Assembly: GCA_964591605.1 (NCBI GenBank)
Contig: CAZQEN010000026.1
Location: forward strand, 1 to 38,217
DNA: 38,217 nt
Source of the DNA: CAYLLT01 sp964591605
GTDB lineage: Bacteria; Planctomycetota; Phycisphaerae; UBA1845; PWPN01
Reading direction: 5' to 3'
Both the position numbers and the translations under genes were made by a program. Below the pieces are notes generated by a model that searched no databases, was not told the origin of the DNA, and saw nothing but the letters and a program-made list of their open reading frames with translations. Within the stretch, counting starts at the first letter, position 1; the number at the start of each line of letters is the position of its first letter. Positions 1-7,542 of this stretch are shown here, one piece after another.

Positions 1-384
1 GCGGCCGTCACGAACGCGACGCCCACCTCCCCCGAGTTTCACGGTGCCCTCCCGGCCGCCGCCACGTCGTACGATCCGCCCGGTGTGCTCGCACAGAACA
101 TCACGTATCACTGGCGAATCGATGAGATCCCCCCGGTCGGCCCGCCGGTCCGGGGTCCCACGTGGTCATTCACGACGCTGCGTGTGCCCGGCGACTTCGA
201 TGACGACTTCGACGTGGATCAGTCCGACTTCGGCTCTTTCCAGCGCTGCCTATCTGCCGACGAGGTGCCCTATCCGCCCGGATGTGAAGAGGCCGACCTC
301 CACGGTGATGAAGATGTCGATGCCGGAGACCTGGCGGCCTTCCTGGGCTGCCTGAGCGGGGCTGACAGACCGCCAGGGTGCTGA
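1..384 (+). CDS. C-terminal part of a secreted dockerin-like protein (runs off left edge)
   Basis: The reading frame is open from base 1, so the true start lies outside the window. The first part contains a motif resembling NITYHWRIDE followed by WSFTT, as seen in fibronectin-III-like or LamG-associated segments of planctomycete surface proteins. From about base 190 it becomes a two-loop EF-hand module: first loop DFDDDFDVDQSD followed by FGSFQRC, second loop DLHGDEDVDAGD, then a FLGC helix and a final PPGC just before the stop. The Asp spacing fits a dockerin-type calcium loop. The four cysteines (after the first loop, between loops, in the last helix, at the C-terminus) recur in five other proteins here. 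The upstream catalytic or binding part is unknown. An internal GTG at 85 is not a credible start because no signal peptide follows it. Confidence 0.8.
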   Translation, partial: AAVTNATPTSPEFHGALPAAATSYDPPGVLAQNITYHWRIDEIPPVGPPVRGPTWSFTTLRVPGDFDDDFDVDQSDFGSFQRCLSADEVPYPPGCEEADLHGDEDVDAGDLAAFLGCLSGADRPPGC

Positions 385-512
385 CTCGACGCTTTAAGAA
401 CTTCGCGCCACCCGGGCCGTTCGCGATGCGCACTGAACCAACGACGATCAGGCGTGCAACACGAAGGGCGGCCCTTTCCGTCGTGCACCACCGGTGGGAG
501 GGCTGACGCTCC

Positions 513-1589
513 TCACGGCTGCCCGGCCCCCAGCATGCCCACCTCGTAAGGCGACACGCGCGCCCGCGCGTCGTAGCGTTTGACGACACGAGTATTGGTG
601 CTCTGGTCCATGAACCACTCGACCGGCTTGAGGTATCGGCCCGAGCCGTCGGCAAATGCGCCGGCGACGCCGCCATCGGAGCTGTGGCGGAATTGCGGGA
701 TGCGCTGCGACTGCGCCCGGAGCTGGTCCATCTGTGTATTCTCAAGATACGGTCCATTGATCTGGCGATCGGGATAGGTGAAGAACTGCAGGGCCAGTTG
801 CGGCCGTGACTCGTTGCCCCCGTCGCAGAAGAGGATCACCTGGCTGGGCCGGATGATCCCCTCCAGCCGGCCCCGCAGTCGATCCGCGCCCGCCCCTGAC
901 GGCCTGGCCATTCCGTCTTTCCAGCAGGCCCAGCGGTCCTTCGGCTCGGTGACGCCGAAGACATCCTCGTTCGCAGCATAGGAGAACGCGCCGAAGACAC
1001 GCTGCGCGCCGTTCTCCAGCGGCGTCCACGCGTTGTGAACGATGCGGTCGTCCGACGGGCACAGCAGCACGTCGAGGCGGCCGAATCGCGAGAGGAAGTA
1101 GCCGGAACTGGCGATGTTCGTCGCCGGCTGCTCAAAATAGTTCTCGGCGCGCTTGAGGCTCGCGTAGCCAAGCTGTCTCGCGTAGGCGATCGGCCACGGC
1201 TTGAGCCAGGTGCCGGCCTGGCCGAAATAGCCGGTCTGATACTCGTACTTCGTATGCGTCGGGTCGACGTTTCCCCACGTCGGTTCGGATCCGATGTACG
1301 GAGCGCCCTCCCAGCCCTCGGGCGGCGAGCTGCGGAGGATGCCCTGGCCGATCAGCTGCCCGTGACCGGCGTGATCCTGTGCGAAGGTCAGCACCGCCTT
1401 GGACAGGTTCGACATGTTCGCCAGGCACCTGACGATCCGCGTCTGCTCCCGCGCCCGCGACAGCGACGGCAGCAGGATCGCGACAAGCAGCGCGATGATC
1501 GCGACCACCACCAGAACCTCGATCAGGGTGAAGCCCGTGCGCGGCCTGTGCCGGCGAGACCGATTCACACGATGGCACGTGGGAGTCAT
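513..1589 (-). CDS. Prepilin-like protein (type II pseudopilin-like, planctomycete H-x-DG type)
   Basis: The 358-residue product begins with a short basic leader and the classic prepilin cleavage/methylation motif GFTLIEVLVVVAIIALLVA, about 22 residues from the start, followed by an amphipathic helix with REQTR. Near the C-terminus the segment RHSSDGGVAGAFADGS resembles the His...Asp-Gly ending of the large planctomycete DUF1559-like pseudopilin family, with two extra residues between His and Asp-Gly. Such proteins are membrane-anchored by the hydrophobic helix and are presumed to assemble into pseudopilus-like structures or to act as surface proteins; their exact role is unknown. I chose ATG 1589 because a GAGG lies upstream and the leader then has normal length; the frame stays open to 1718 but would give an implausible leader. 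It lies 70 bp behind the lectin/dockerin-like gene on the same strand, so co-transcription is likely. Confidence 0.85.
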   Translation of the reverse strand: MTPTCHRVNRSRRHRPRTGFTLIEVLVVVAIIALLVAILLPSLSRAREQTRIVRCLANMSNLSKAVLTFAQDHAGHGQLIGQGILRSSPPEGWEGAPYIGSEPTWGNVDPTHTKYEYQTGYFGQAGTWLKPWPIAYARQLGYASLKRAENYFEQPATNIASSGYFLSRFGRLDVLLCPSDDRIVHNAWTPLENGAQRVFGAFSYAANEDVFGVTEPKDRWACWKDGMARPSGAGADRLRGRLEGIIRPSQVILFCDGGNESRPQLALQFFTYPDRQINGPYLENTQMDQLRAQSQRIPQFRHSSDGGVAGAFADGSGRYLKPVEWFMDQSTNTRVVKRYDARARVSPYEVGMLGAGQP

Positions 1590-1659
1590 CCTGATCTGAT
1601 CCTCGCGTTCGTCCGGTGTCCACACCAGACGATCCTGGCACGGCCGCCATGCCGCGCGC

Positions 1660-4600
1660 CTATTCGCAACCCGCGGCGGGCGGCAGGTTGGACCCGTTGG
1701 AGCACGCCCTGAACGCATGGAAGTCGCTCACCGAGATCTTGCCGTCGCTGTTGCGATCGAAGCAGAAACACTCCGCTGAGAGCGGCCCCGACGCCGCGTC
1801 GCCGGTGTAGCAGCGCTGAAAGACGCCGAAATCATTGCCATCCACGTCGTCATCCTCGTCGGCATCGGCGAACGGCGACGGACAGCAGGTCTCCGCGGCG
1901 CACGTGGTGCCGCGGCCCTGGAACCGCCCGTTGACGGCCAGGCAGTCGGCCTCGAGCTTCTGCTCGCAGCCCGATGCCGTGCAGCAGGCGCCAGAAGGAA
2001 TCAGGCTCCTGCCCAGACAGGCAACCTCCTGCCCCGGTTCATACATCCCGGCATTGGTATAGACCACCCAATCCCACGCGACATCACCCAGGAGGCCGCG
2101 GATGCCGAATCCGAAGCCGTCACTGGCCTGAGGGGCGGCGGTCGCCGCGTTGGAGATGGTCAGCACCGGGGTGGGGTTTTCATCCACAAACACCTTGATG
2201 GTCTTGGCGCCGTAGACGCCGAATCCGCTGATGAGACGGAACAGATGGTAGCCGCTGTCCGTGATCCCCAGGGGCGGGCTGGACGCACTGTGATAAACGT
2301 CCTCGACCTGGCCCGCCAGCGACGGCCCCGGTCCGCCAAAGCCGATCCCCGTCGAGGTGCCGGCTCTCGGCGTGAGATACTCGTTGATGAACAGCATGCC
2401 ATTGCTGCTGTTGTTCACGCGGACCCGCATCCGGGCCACCAGCGTCGAACCCAGGAAGCCGTCGGTCACATTCTGGGCGGACGTCGCTGTTTCCTCGATG
2501 ATGGTCCGGAACACGGTGATGTTGGTGGGCGTCGTGTCGTTGATGCGATAGGCCTTGCCGTCCACCGCGTCCGGATCGTCCTCGACGCTGCCCTGCAGGA
2601 TGTTTCCCGGAAAACTGGAGTTGGGAGGTATGAAGAATGCGCAGCCCGGCCCGCAGGCATTGGCGGCGAGCGGATCGACGGCGCCCTGATATTCGTAGAT
2701 CTTGTAGAGGTTGTTGTTGCGAAGCGTGTCGCTCACGTAGTTGGCGTGGTAGCCCGCGAAGATCTCACGAACCTGGGGCGTGGTGCCCAGCCCGGTCTGG
2801 CCGCAGCTCGGCGTGAAGCGGATGTACCCGACCTGCGGGGTGGAGGTGTTGACGGTGACGCTCGCGAGTTCAGTCTGGCCGGGTGCGATCGGGCCGCCGC
2901 CGGGCGTATCGATCGTGAGCCACGGATAGTCCGTCACCGGCGCGGTCACGCTGTTGGACGCCACCTCTTCGACGATGAAGCTGACCGGCGTTGCGCCGCT
3001 GTTGTTCATCACCGTGAATTGGTAGGTATTGGGCGAACCGCAGATCCACACGTTGATCCCGCCCGACACACTCCACTGACACTCAACCACCGTCAGCTCG
3101 ATGGTCCTGGTCTGCGAGAGGGCCGGGTTGCAGTCAGGCGTGAACTTGACGCAGCCGGTGTAAACGCCCGGAGACAGACCGGCCGTGCTGATATTCACCG
3201 TGAACGGGCTGCTGCCCCCCACCGAAACCGGGCTGCCGGCACCGGCACCCGGATCGATCCACGAGTACGCCGCCGGCGCACCGAAGGCGTCCACTTCGCT
3301 GACCGTGTAGTTGAAGGCGGCGGCGCCGGTGTTCGCCACGGTCAGGACGACGGATCCCGATGCCCCCTGCGCGAGTGACAGGCGCTGCGTGGTGCGGGGT
3401 GTCACACCGATCGAGCAGCGGTCGCCGCTGGTGGGCGTTTCGAGCCGGGCCACCAGATCATTGAGCGGATGGCTGGTTGCGGGCGGAACCGCCTGGCCCT
3501 CGTACCCCGCCCACCAGTCTATCCACATGTCGCCGACCGGACCGGGGCTGACCGGATTCTGATCGTTCCAGATGGCAAAGATGAACTCGTCCCTCCTGGC
3601 CCCGGCATTGCCGACGCCCGGCAGCGGCGTGGGCAGGTTCGGCTCATCGATGATCGGCGTCGGGTTTTCATCGTAGTAGATGCGGACGCTGTGGTGCGCG
3701 CTGTCGATCACCTCCACGGAGGCGCGAACGACGTGATACAGGCCGTCGCTGCTGAAGGGGCTGGCGTTCACGTTCGGGTCGGGCGTCAGATCGGTCAGCC
3801 AGTTCTGTGCGCCGCCAAAACCGACCTGCAGCGTACCGACCTGCGGGGCATTCTGCTGGGTCATGCCCAGGACAATCCCCCTTGTCGCACTGGTGAAGCT
3901 GGTCCGGATGCGGGCCACGAATGTGCCCCCGTTGCTGGCGTCGATGAGGCGGCCGGTGCCGCCGTTGAGGCCCGTGCCCCAGACCGGGCCATAGCTGGCC
4001 CCCGGAGCGGTGCGGTGGATGTGGAACGCCTTCCCATCGCGCGCCGCCGGATCGGTGAACAGTTCGGAGCTGGGAATGTTGACGCCGCCGTCGTAGACGA
4101 ACTGCTCCGGGTTCGTCTGGGCCCACGTCCCCAGCCCGTTTCCCTTCAGATCGAGGATGGTGTTGTCCGCCCAGCTCGACGGGCCCGTGGCGTTCGACGG
4201 CGTTGCGGGGACCACATCAAAGACGCTGTACAGCGGGTTGCCGTCGACATTCACCTGCACCACACCATACACTTCCCCTGCGAAGTCCGATGGCACGTCG
4301 ATCCACGCGCCGTCACTGGCGCGCATGCCGACGTAATCCTCGTTTCCATTGAAGTTGTCCGGCTGACCCGGCCCCCAATTGGTGTACGCCAGGGGCGTGC
4401 CATCGGTCCATGCGAAGGTCCCTTCAACGGCCGCATCCTGCAGCCCGATCCAGAGGTTCCGGGTGGCGCCGTTGCTGAACGTGGCGTGGACCCACTGCTG
4501 CTCGGCCGCGTCAGCGATGGAGGCCAGATGGCCGGCCATGCTGACCGCCTGGGCTTCCGCGTCCAGCCAGGAGCTCGAGGAGAGCATGTAGTACGTATCG

Positions 4601-4785
4601 CCGTTCTTCGGGCAGATCACCGGACCCTGCAAGACCACCACGGTCGGACTCGCCGGTCCAGTCAGGACCAGGTTGTCGGAACGGGCGATGTCGGCGGCCC
4701 GACCCGCGCCGGTCCCCAGCAGCAGCCAGGCCAGAAGGAAGAGTGTCCGACGGGATCGTTGCTGGCTGCTGCGCGGTTGTCGCAT
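1660..4785 (-). CDS. Secreted C-type-lectin protein with Ig-like domains and dockerin-like C-terminus
   Basis: The 1041-residue product starts at ATG 4785, with GGGAGGG nine bases upstream, and has a signal peptide (basic Arg-rich start, then LFLLAWLLLG, cleavage near GRA-AD). Residues about 55-180 form a C-type lectin domain: NLWIGLQD, FAWTDG, then NWGPGQPDN (QPD at 141-143, the galactose-type signature) and a WID in place of the usual WND. The middle contains two LamG/concanavalin-like stretches (around GFGGAQNW and GFGGPGPS) separated by repeated Ig/BACON-like segments with RFTPSCG and KFTPDCN motifs. A Cys-rich GACC...C...C knot precedes a two-loop EF-hand module (DADEDDDVDGND and DRNSDGKISVSD). 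The architecture suggests a sugar-binding exported or surface protein with no obvious catalytic domain. A longer open frame to 4884 lacks a signal-peptide-like start. Confidence 0.82.
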   Translation of the reverse strand: MRQPRSSQQRSRRTLFLLAWLLLGTGAGRAADIARSDNLVLTGPASPTVVVLQGPVICPKNGDTYYMLSSSSWLDAEAQAVSMAGHLASIADAAEQQWVHATFSNGATRNLWIGLQDAAVEGTFAWTDGTPLAYTNWGPGQPDNFNGNEDYVGMRASDGAWIDVPSDFAGEVYGVVQVNVDGNPLYSVFDVVPATPSNATGPSSWADNTILDLKGNGLGTWAQTNPEQFVYDGGVNIPSSELFTDPAARDGKAFHIHRTAPGASYGPVWGTGLNGGTGRLIDASNGGTFVARIRTSFTSATRGIVLGMTQQNAPQVGTLQVGFGGAQNWLTDLTPDPNVNASPFSSDGLYHVVRASVEVIDSAHHSVRIYYDENPTPIIDEPNLPTPLPGVGNAGARRDEFIFAIWNDQNPVSPGPVGDMWIDWWAGYEGQAVPPATSHPLNDLVARLETPTSGDRCSIGVTPRTTQRLSLAQGASGSVVLTVANTGAAAFNYTVSEVDAFGAPAAYSWIDPGAGAGSPVSVGGSSPFTVNISTAGLSPGVYTGCVKFTPDCNPALSQTRTIELTVVECQWSVSGGINVWICGSPNTYQFTVMNNSGATPVSFIVEEVASNSVTAPVTDYPWLTIDTPGGGPIAPGQTELASVTVNTSTPQVGYIRFTPSCGQTGLGTTPQVREIFAGYHANYVSDTLRNNNLYKIYEYQGAVDPLAANACGPGCAFFIPPNSSFPGNILQGSVEDDPDAVDGKAYRINDTTPTNITVFRTIIEETATSAQNVTDGFLGSTLVARMRVRVNNSSNGMLFINEYLTPRAGTSTGIGFGGPGPSLAGQVEDVYHSASSPPLGITDSGYHLFRLISGFGVYGAKTIKVFVDENPTPVLTISNAATAAPQASDGFGFGIRGLLGDVAWDWVVYTNAGMYEPGQEVACLGRSLIPSGACCTASGCEQKLEADCLAVNGRFQGRGTTCAAETCCPSPFADADEDDDVDGNDFGVFQRCYTGDAASGPLSAECFCFDRNSDGKISVSDFHAFRACSNGSNLPPAAGCE

Positions 4786-4880
4786 GGTGCTGACCCTCCC
4801 AGATGAACCGGACCGCCCACAGATGCGGCGAACGGGGCAGAATCGCGTCGTTGAAGGCGCGACAAAGTTCGCACAAAGAT

Positions 4881-4909
4881 CCAATAATGATAATACCTTT
4901 TTCAGTCAA
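4881..4909 (-). promoter_or_regulatory. Candidate sigma70-type promoter for the lectin/pseudopilin genes
   Basis: On the minus strand TTGACT (4909-4904) is followed after 17 bases by TATTGG (4886-4881). It sits in an unusually AT-rich island (about 4865-4912) within GC-rich DNA and about 95 bp upstream of the ATG at 4785. The -35 is near consensus and the -10 is weak. Confidence 0.4.
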
Positions 4910-5055
4910 TAGCAAGCCCCGGATTCCAGGCGATCTTCCGGCAAGGCCACTGATTCGGGGGCCTCCCGCCCCGCCAGGATACACGCAGCGGCACAATTCC
5001 CGCTCAGCCCCGCCCCGGGAAGGGCCCGATGGTGTGGCGATCTTCCTGATCCTGG

Positions 5056-5083
5056 TTGCATCGCGGGGCGACATTTGTATAAT
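5056..5083 (+). promoter_or_regulatory. Sigma70-type promoter of the regulator/glycosidase operon
   Basis: TTGCAT (5056-5061), a 16-base spacer and a perfect TATAAT (5078-5083). The predicted transcript start near 5090 leaves about 33 bases before the GTG at 5123. That argues against the in-frame TTG at 5075, which would overlap the -10 box. Confidence 0.65.
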
Positions 5084-5091
5084 CATTTGCG

Positions 5092-5108
5092 CCAGCACAT
5101 TGCGCTGG
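5092..5108. promoter_or_regulatory. 17-bp dyad, candidate operator for the GntR-LacI regulators
   Basis: CCAGCACATTGCGCTGG is a near-perfect palindrome centred on one T, with seven of eight base pairs symmetric. It overlaps the expected transcription start, between the TATAAT and the GTG start. A dyad here is where an autoregulating dimeric repressor would bind. The assignment to the downstream regulators is inference. Confidence 0.45.
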
Positions 5109-5122
5109 ATGGAGACAGGCCC

Positions 5123-6355
5123 GTGGCCGGTCAGATCCGGATCAAGCACCTTGAGATCTACGAGCACGTTCACGCCGGCATCGTGAGCGGGCAATATGCG
5201 CTGGGCCAGCAGATTCCCACGGAGGCCGAGCTGGCGCGTCGGTTCGACGCCTCGCGGGTCACGGTTGCCCGGGCCCTCCGTGAGCTGGAGCACAGAGGGC
5301 TGCTCGTTCGCCGCCGCGGCGCCGGCTCCTTCGTGTCGCAGGTGCCGCGGCAGACCGGGCAGTTGCTCGGCATGGTCGCTCCGGAGTCGGCCGGGATGTT
5401 CACCATGGTGACCAACCTCATCGCCCGACGGGCCCAGCAGGCGGGCCTGGGAATGCTCCTGGGGCGGCATCCTTCGGGCGATGCCGATCAGATGATCGAG
5501 GGCATCGAAGCCCTGTGCCAGCAGTTCTCGGAACAGAAGGTCGGCTGCGTCATCTTCGCCCCGCTGGAACTGCCCGCCGAGTTGTGTCACATCAATGTCC
5601 GGATGATCGAAGCCTTCGACCGCTGCCGGATTCCGGTCGTTCTGCTCGATCGGGACGTGTATGACTTTCCCCGCCGATCGAACTACGACTTCGTCGCCAT
5701 GGACCATCTCCACACCGGCCTCGTGGCGACAGAACACCTGCTGGACCAGGGCTATCGCCGCGTCGGATACTTCCGGCACGATCGCACAGCGTCATCGGTG
5801 ACGGCGCGAGTGGCCGGCTACCAGGAGGCGCTGCTTCTGCGGGGCATCCGGCCGGATCCGGACTGGGTCGCAAGCGGAGACGCCACCTGCACAGCGTTCG
5901 TCCGCGACTACCTGGATCGGGCGCATCCTGACGCGGTGGTTTGCGTCAACGACCATGAAGCGGCCAAACTGATGCGGACGCTGGCCGTCCTCAAGGTGAA
6001 GGTCCCGGACCATCTGGCGATTACCGGCGTCGATAACGACGGATGGGCCACGCTGCTGTCGGTCTCGCTCACGACGGTTCGCCAGCCCGTGGCGGAACTG
6101 GCCGCAGCGGCCATGGAACTCGTGCTGGAGCGGATGGCGGAACCGGGACTGCCGGCCCGGGAGATCTGCCTGACGGGCGAATTGATCGTCCGTCAGTCTT
6201 CCGGTGCGCAGCCGAAGACCGGATCGAGGAAACGCGGCGGCCGCCTCTGCGACCCGGTGGCGGGCGGCGAGCCGGCCGCGAACGGGGCGACGCAGAGCCC
6301 GGGTCGGCGGGAGGATGCCCTCCGGCGGCCTCCTGCTCTTGAAGCCGAGGAGTGA
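5123..6355 (+). CDS. GntR-LacI hybrid transcriptional regulator 1 (AraR-like architecture)
   Basis: The 410-residue protein has an N-terminal GntR-type winged helix (residues about 10-76: IYEHVHAGI, PTEAELARRF, SRVTVARALRELE, RRGAGSF), joined to a LacI/periplasmic-binding-protein-like effector domain (about 78-360, with VVLLDRDVYDFPRR, NDHEAAKLM and LTTVRQP). This arrangement, known from AraR-type regulators, binds DNA as a dimer and responds to a sugar-like ligand. GTG 5123 was chosen because GGAG lies eight bases upstream, it follows the promoter, and the resulting N-terminus aligns residue for residue with the paralogue downstream (HVH at 15-17 in both). It heads an apparent operon of two regulators and three secreted enzymes and probably controls them and itself. 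It carries a roughly 45-residue basic/proline-rich C-terminal tail that the paralogue lacks. The ligand is unknown. Confidence 0.85.
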   Translation: MAGQIRIKHLEIYEHVHAGIVSGQYALGQQIPTEAELARRFDASRVTVARALRELEHRGLLVRRRGAGSFVSQVPRQTGQLLGMVAPESAGMFTMVTNLIARRAQQAGLGMLLGRHPSGDADQMIEGIEALCQQFSEQKVGCVIFAPLELPAELCHINVRMIEAFDRCRIPVVLLDRDVYDFPRRSNYDFVAMDHLHTGLVATEHLLDQGYRRVGYFRHDRTASSVTARVAGYQEALLLRGIRPDPDWVASGDATCTAFVRDYLDRAHPDAVVCVNDHEAAKLMRTLAVLKVKVPDHLAITGVDNDGWATLLSVSLTTVRQPVAELAAAAMELVLERMAEPGLPAREICLTGELIVRQSSGAQPKTGSRKRGGRLCDPVAGGEPAANGATQSPGRREDALRRPPALEAEE

Positions 6356-6360
6356 TCCGA

Positions 6361-7482
6361 TTGGGCAAGCAGAAGAAGGTCAAACACCAGTTGATCTATG
6401 ACCACGTTCACCGCGGCATCCTCGGTGGAGACTACGCGGTGGGCCAGCGGATCCCGACCGAAGCGGAACTGGGAAGCCGTTTCGCGGCGTCGCGGGTCAC
6501 GGTGGCGCGTGCGCTGCGCGACCTGGAGCGCGAGGGGCTCCTGGTCCGGCGCCGCGGCGCGGGGACGTTCGTCAGGCAGCCCGAGAACGTCTCGACGCGC
6601 CTCATCGGCCTGATCACCGGCGAAACGCCGGGGGTCTTCTCCATCGTCGGCGACCAGATCTCCCGCGCTGCGCAGGCGCGGGGCTTCGCGGTCGTGCTGG
6701 GCAAGTGGCCGATCGCCGAGATCAACCAGATCATCCGCCACACGCAGGAGCTGGCCGAGCAGTACATCGCCCGGCAGATCGCCGGCGTGATCTTCGAGCC
6801 GATGTACGTGCCTGCCGACCAGATGCATTTCAACGAGCAGATCGCGGCGACGTTCACCCGGGCCGAGATTCCGCTCGTGCTGCTCGATCGGGAGATCTAC
6901 GACTACCCGCGGCGTTCCCAGTTCGATCTGGTGGGCATCGACAACCGTCATGGCGGATACGTGCTGACCGAGCACCTGCTGTCTCTCGGTCGCCGGCGGA
7001 TCCACTTCCTCAGCCAGGCGCTGGTGGCATCGACGGTGACGGCCCGGCTGCGGGGTTACCAGGATGCGCTGGCGCAGCGCGGCATCGAGTGCCGTCCGGA
7101 CTGGATCCATCTGGGGGACGCGGTGGAAGTCGATTACGTCCGTCAGCTCATGCGCAACTCGCAGGTAGAGGCGTTCGTGTGCGCGAACGACTTCGAGGCG
7201 GCCAAGCTGCTCCACGCGCTCACGACCCTGGGGGTGCGGGTGCCGTACGACGTCTCGATCGTGGGCTTCAACGACGATGCGTACGCACGGCTGCTCACGG
7301 TGGCGCTGACGACGGTGCGGCAGCCCTGTCAGGAACTCGGTCGGGCAGCCGTGAAGATGATCCTCGAGCGGATCGAGAAGCCCGACGCCCCGCCGAGGGA
7401 GATCCGGCTGGCCTGCGAGCTGGTGGTGCGGGAATCGTGCGGAGCGGCGCTGGCCGGCGCGGCGGCGGGCTCCGGCCGCTGA
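6361..7482 (+). CDS. GntR-LacI hybrid transcriptional regulator 2 (tandem paralogue)
   Basis: The 373-residue protein has the same architecture as its upstream neighbour: winged helix (IYDHVHRGI, PTEAELGSRF, SRVTVARALRDLE, RRGAGTF), then a LacI-like ligand domain (VLLDREIYDYPRR, NDFEAAKLL, LTTVRQP). TTG 6361 is preferred over GTG 6352 because GAGGAG ends eight bases before the TTG but overlaps the GTG, and because the TTG start gives an N-terminus that aligns exactly with the paralogue. Only five bases separate it from the stop of the first regulator, so they are surely co-translated. The ligand domains differ clearly more than the winged helices. That suggests the two read overlapping DNA sites but sense different molecules, or that they form heterodimers; both ideas are inference. 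Confidence 0.85.
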   Translation: MGKQKKVKHQLIYDHVHRGILGGDYAVGQRIPTEAELGSRFAASRVTVARALRDLEREGLLVRRRGAGTFVRQPENVSTRLIGLITGETPGVFSIVGDQISRAAQARGFAVVLGKWPIAEINQIIRHTQELAEQYIARQIAGVIFEPMYVPADQMHFNEQIAATFTRAEIPLVLLDREIYDYPRRSQFDLVGIDNRHGGYVLTEHLLSLGRRRIHFLSQALVASTVTARLRGYQDALAQRGIECRPDWIHLGDAVEVDYVRQLMRNSQVEAFVCANDFEAAKLLHALTTLGVRVPYDVSIVGFNDDAYARLLTVALTTVRQPCQELGRAAVKMILERIEKPDAPPREIRLACELVVRESCGAALAGAAAGSGR

Positions 7483-7542
7483 GATGCATCGGACCGGCGC
7501 GGTCCGAGCCCTGGATGCCCGCCGTACGAAGCGGAGAGGTGA

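Noticed and set aside
5075..5122. Upstream TTG start for the first regulator
   Set aside because: It overlaps the TATAAT box and lacks a ribosome site; GTG 5123 has one and aligns with the paralogue.
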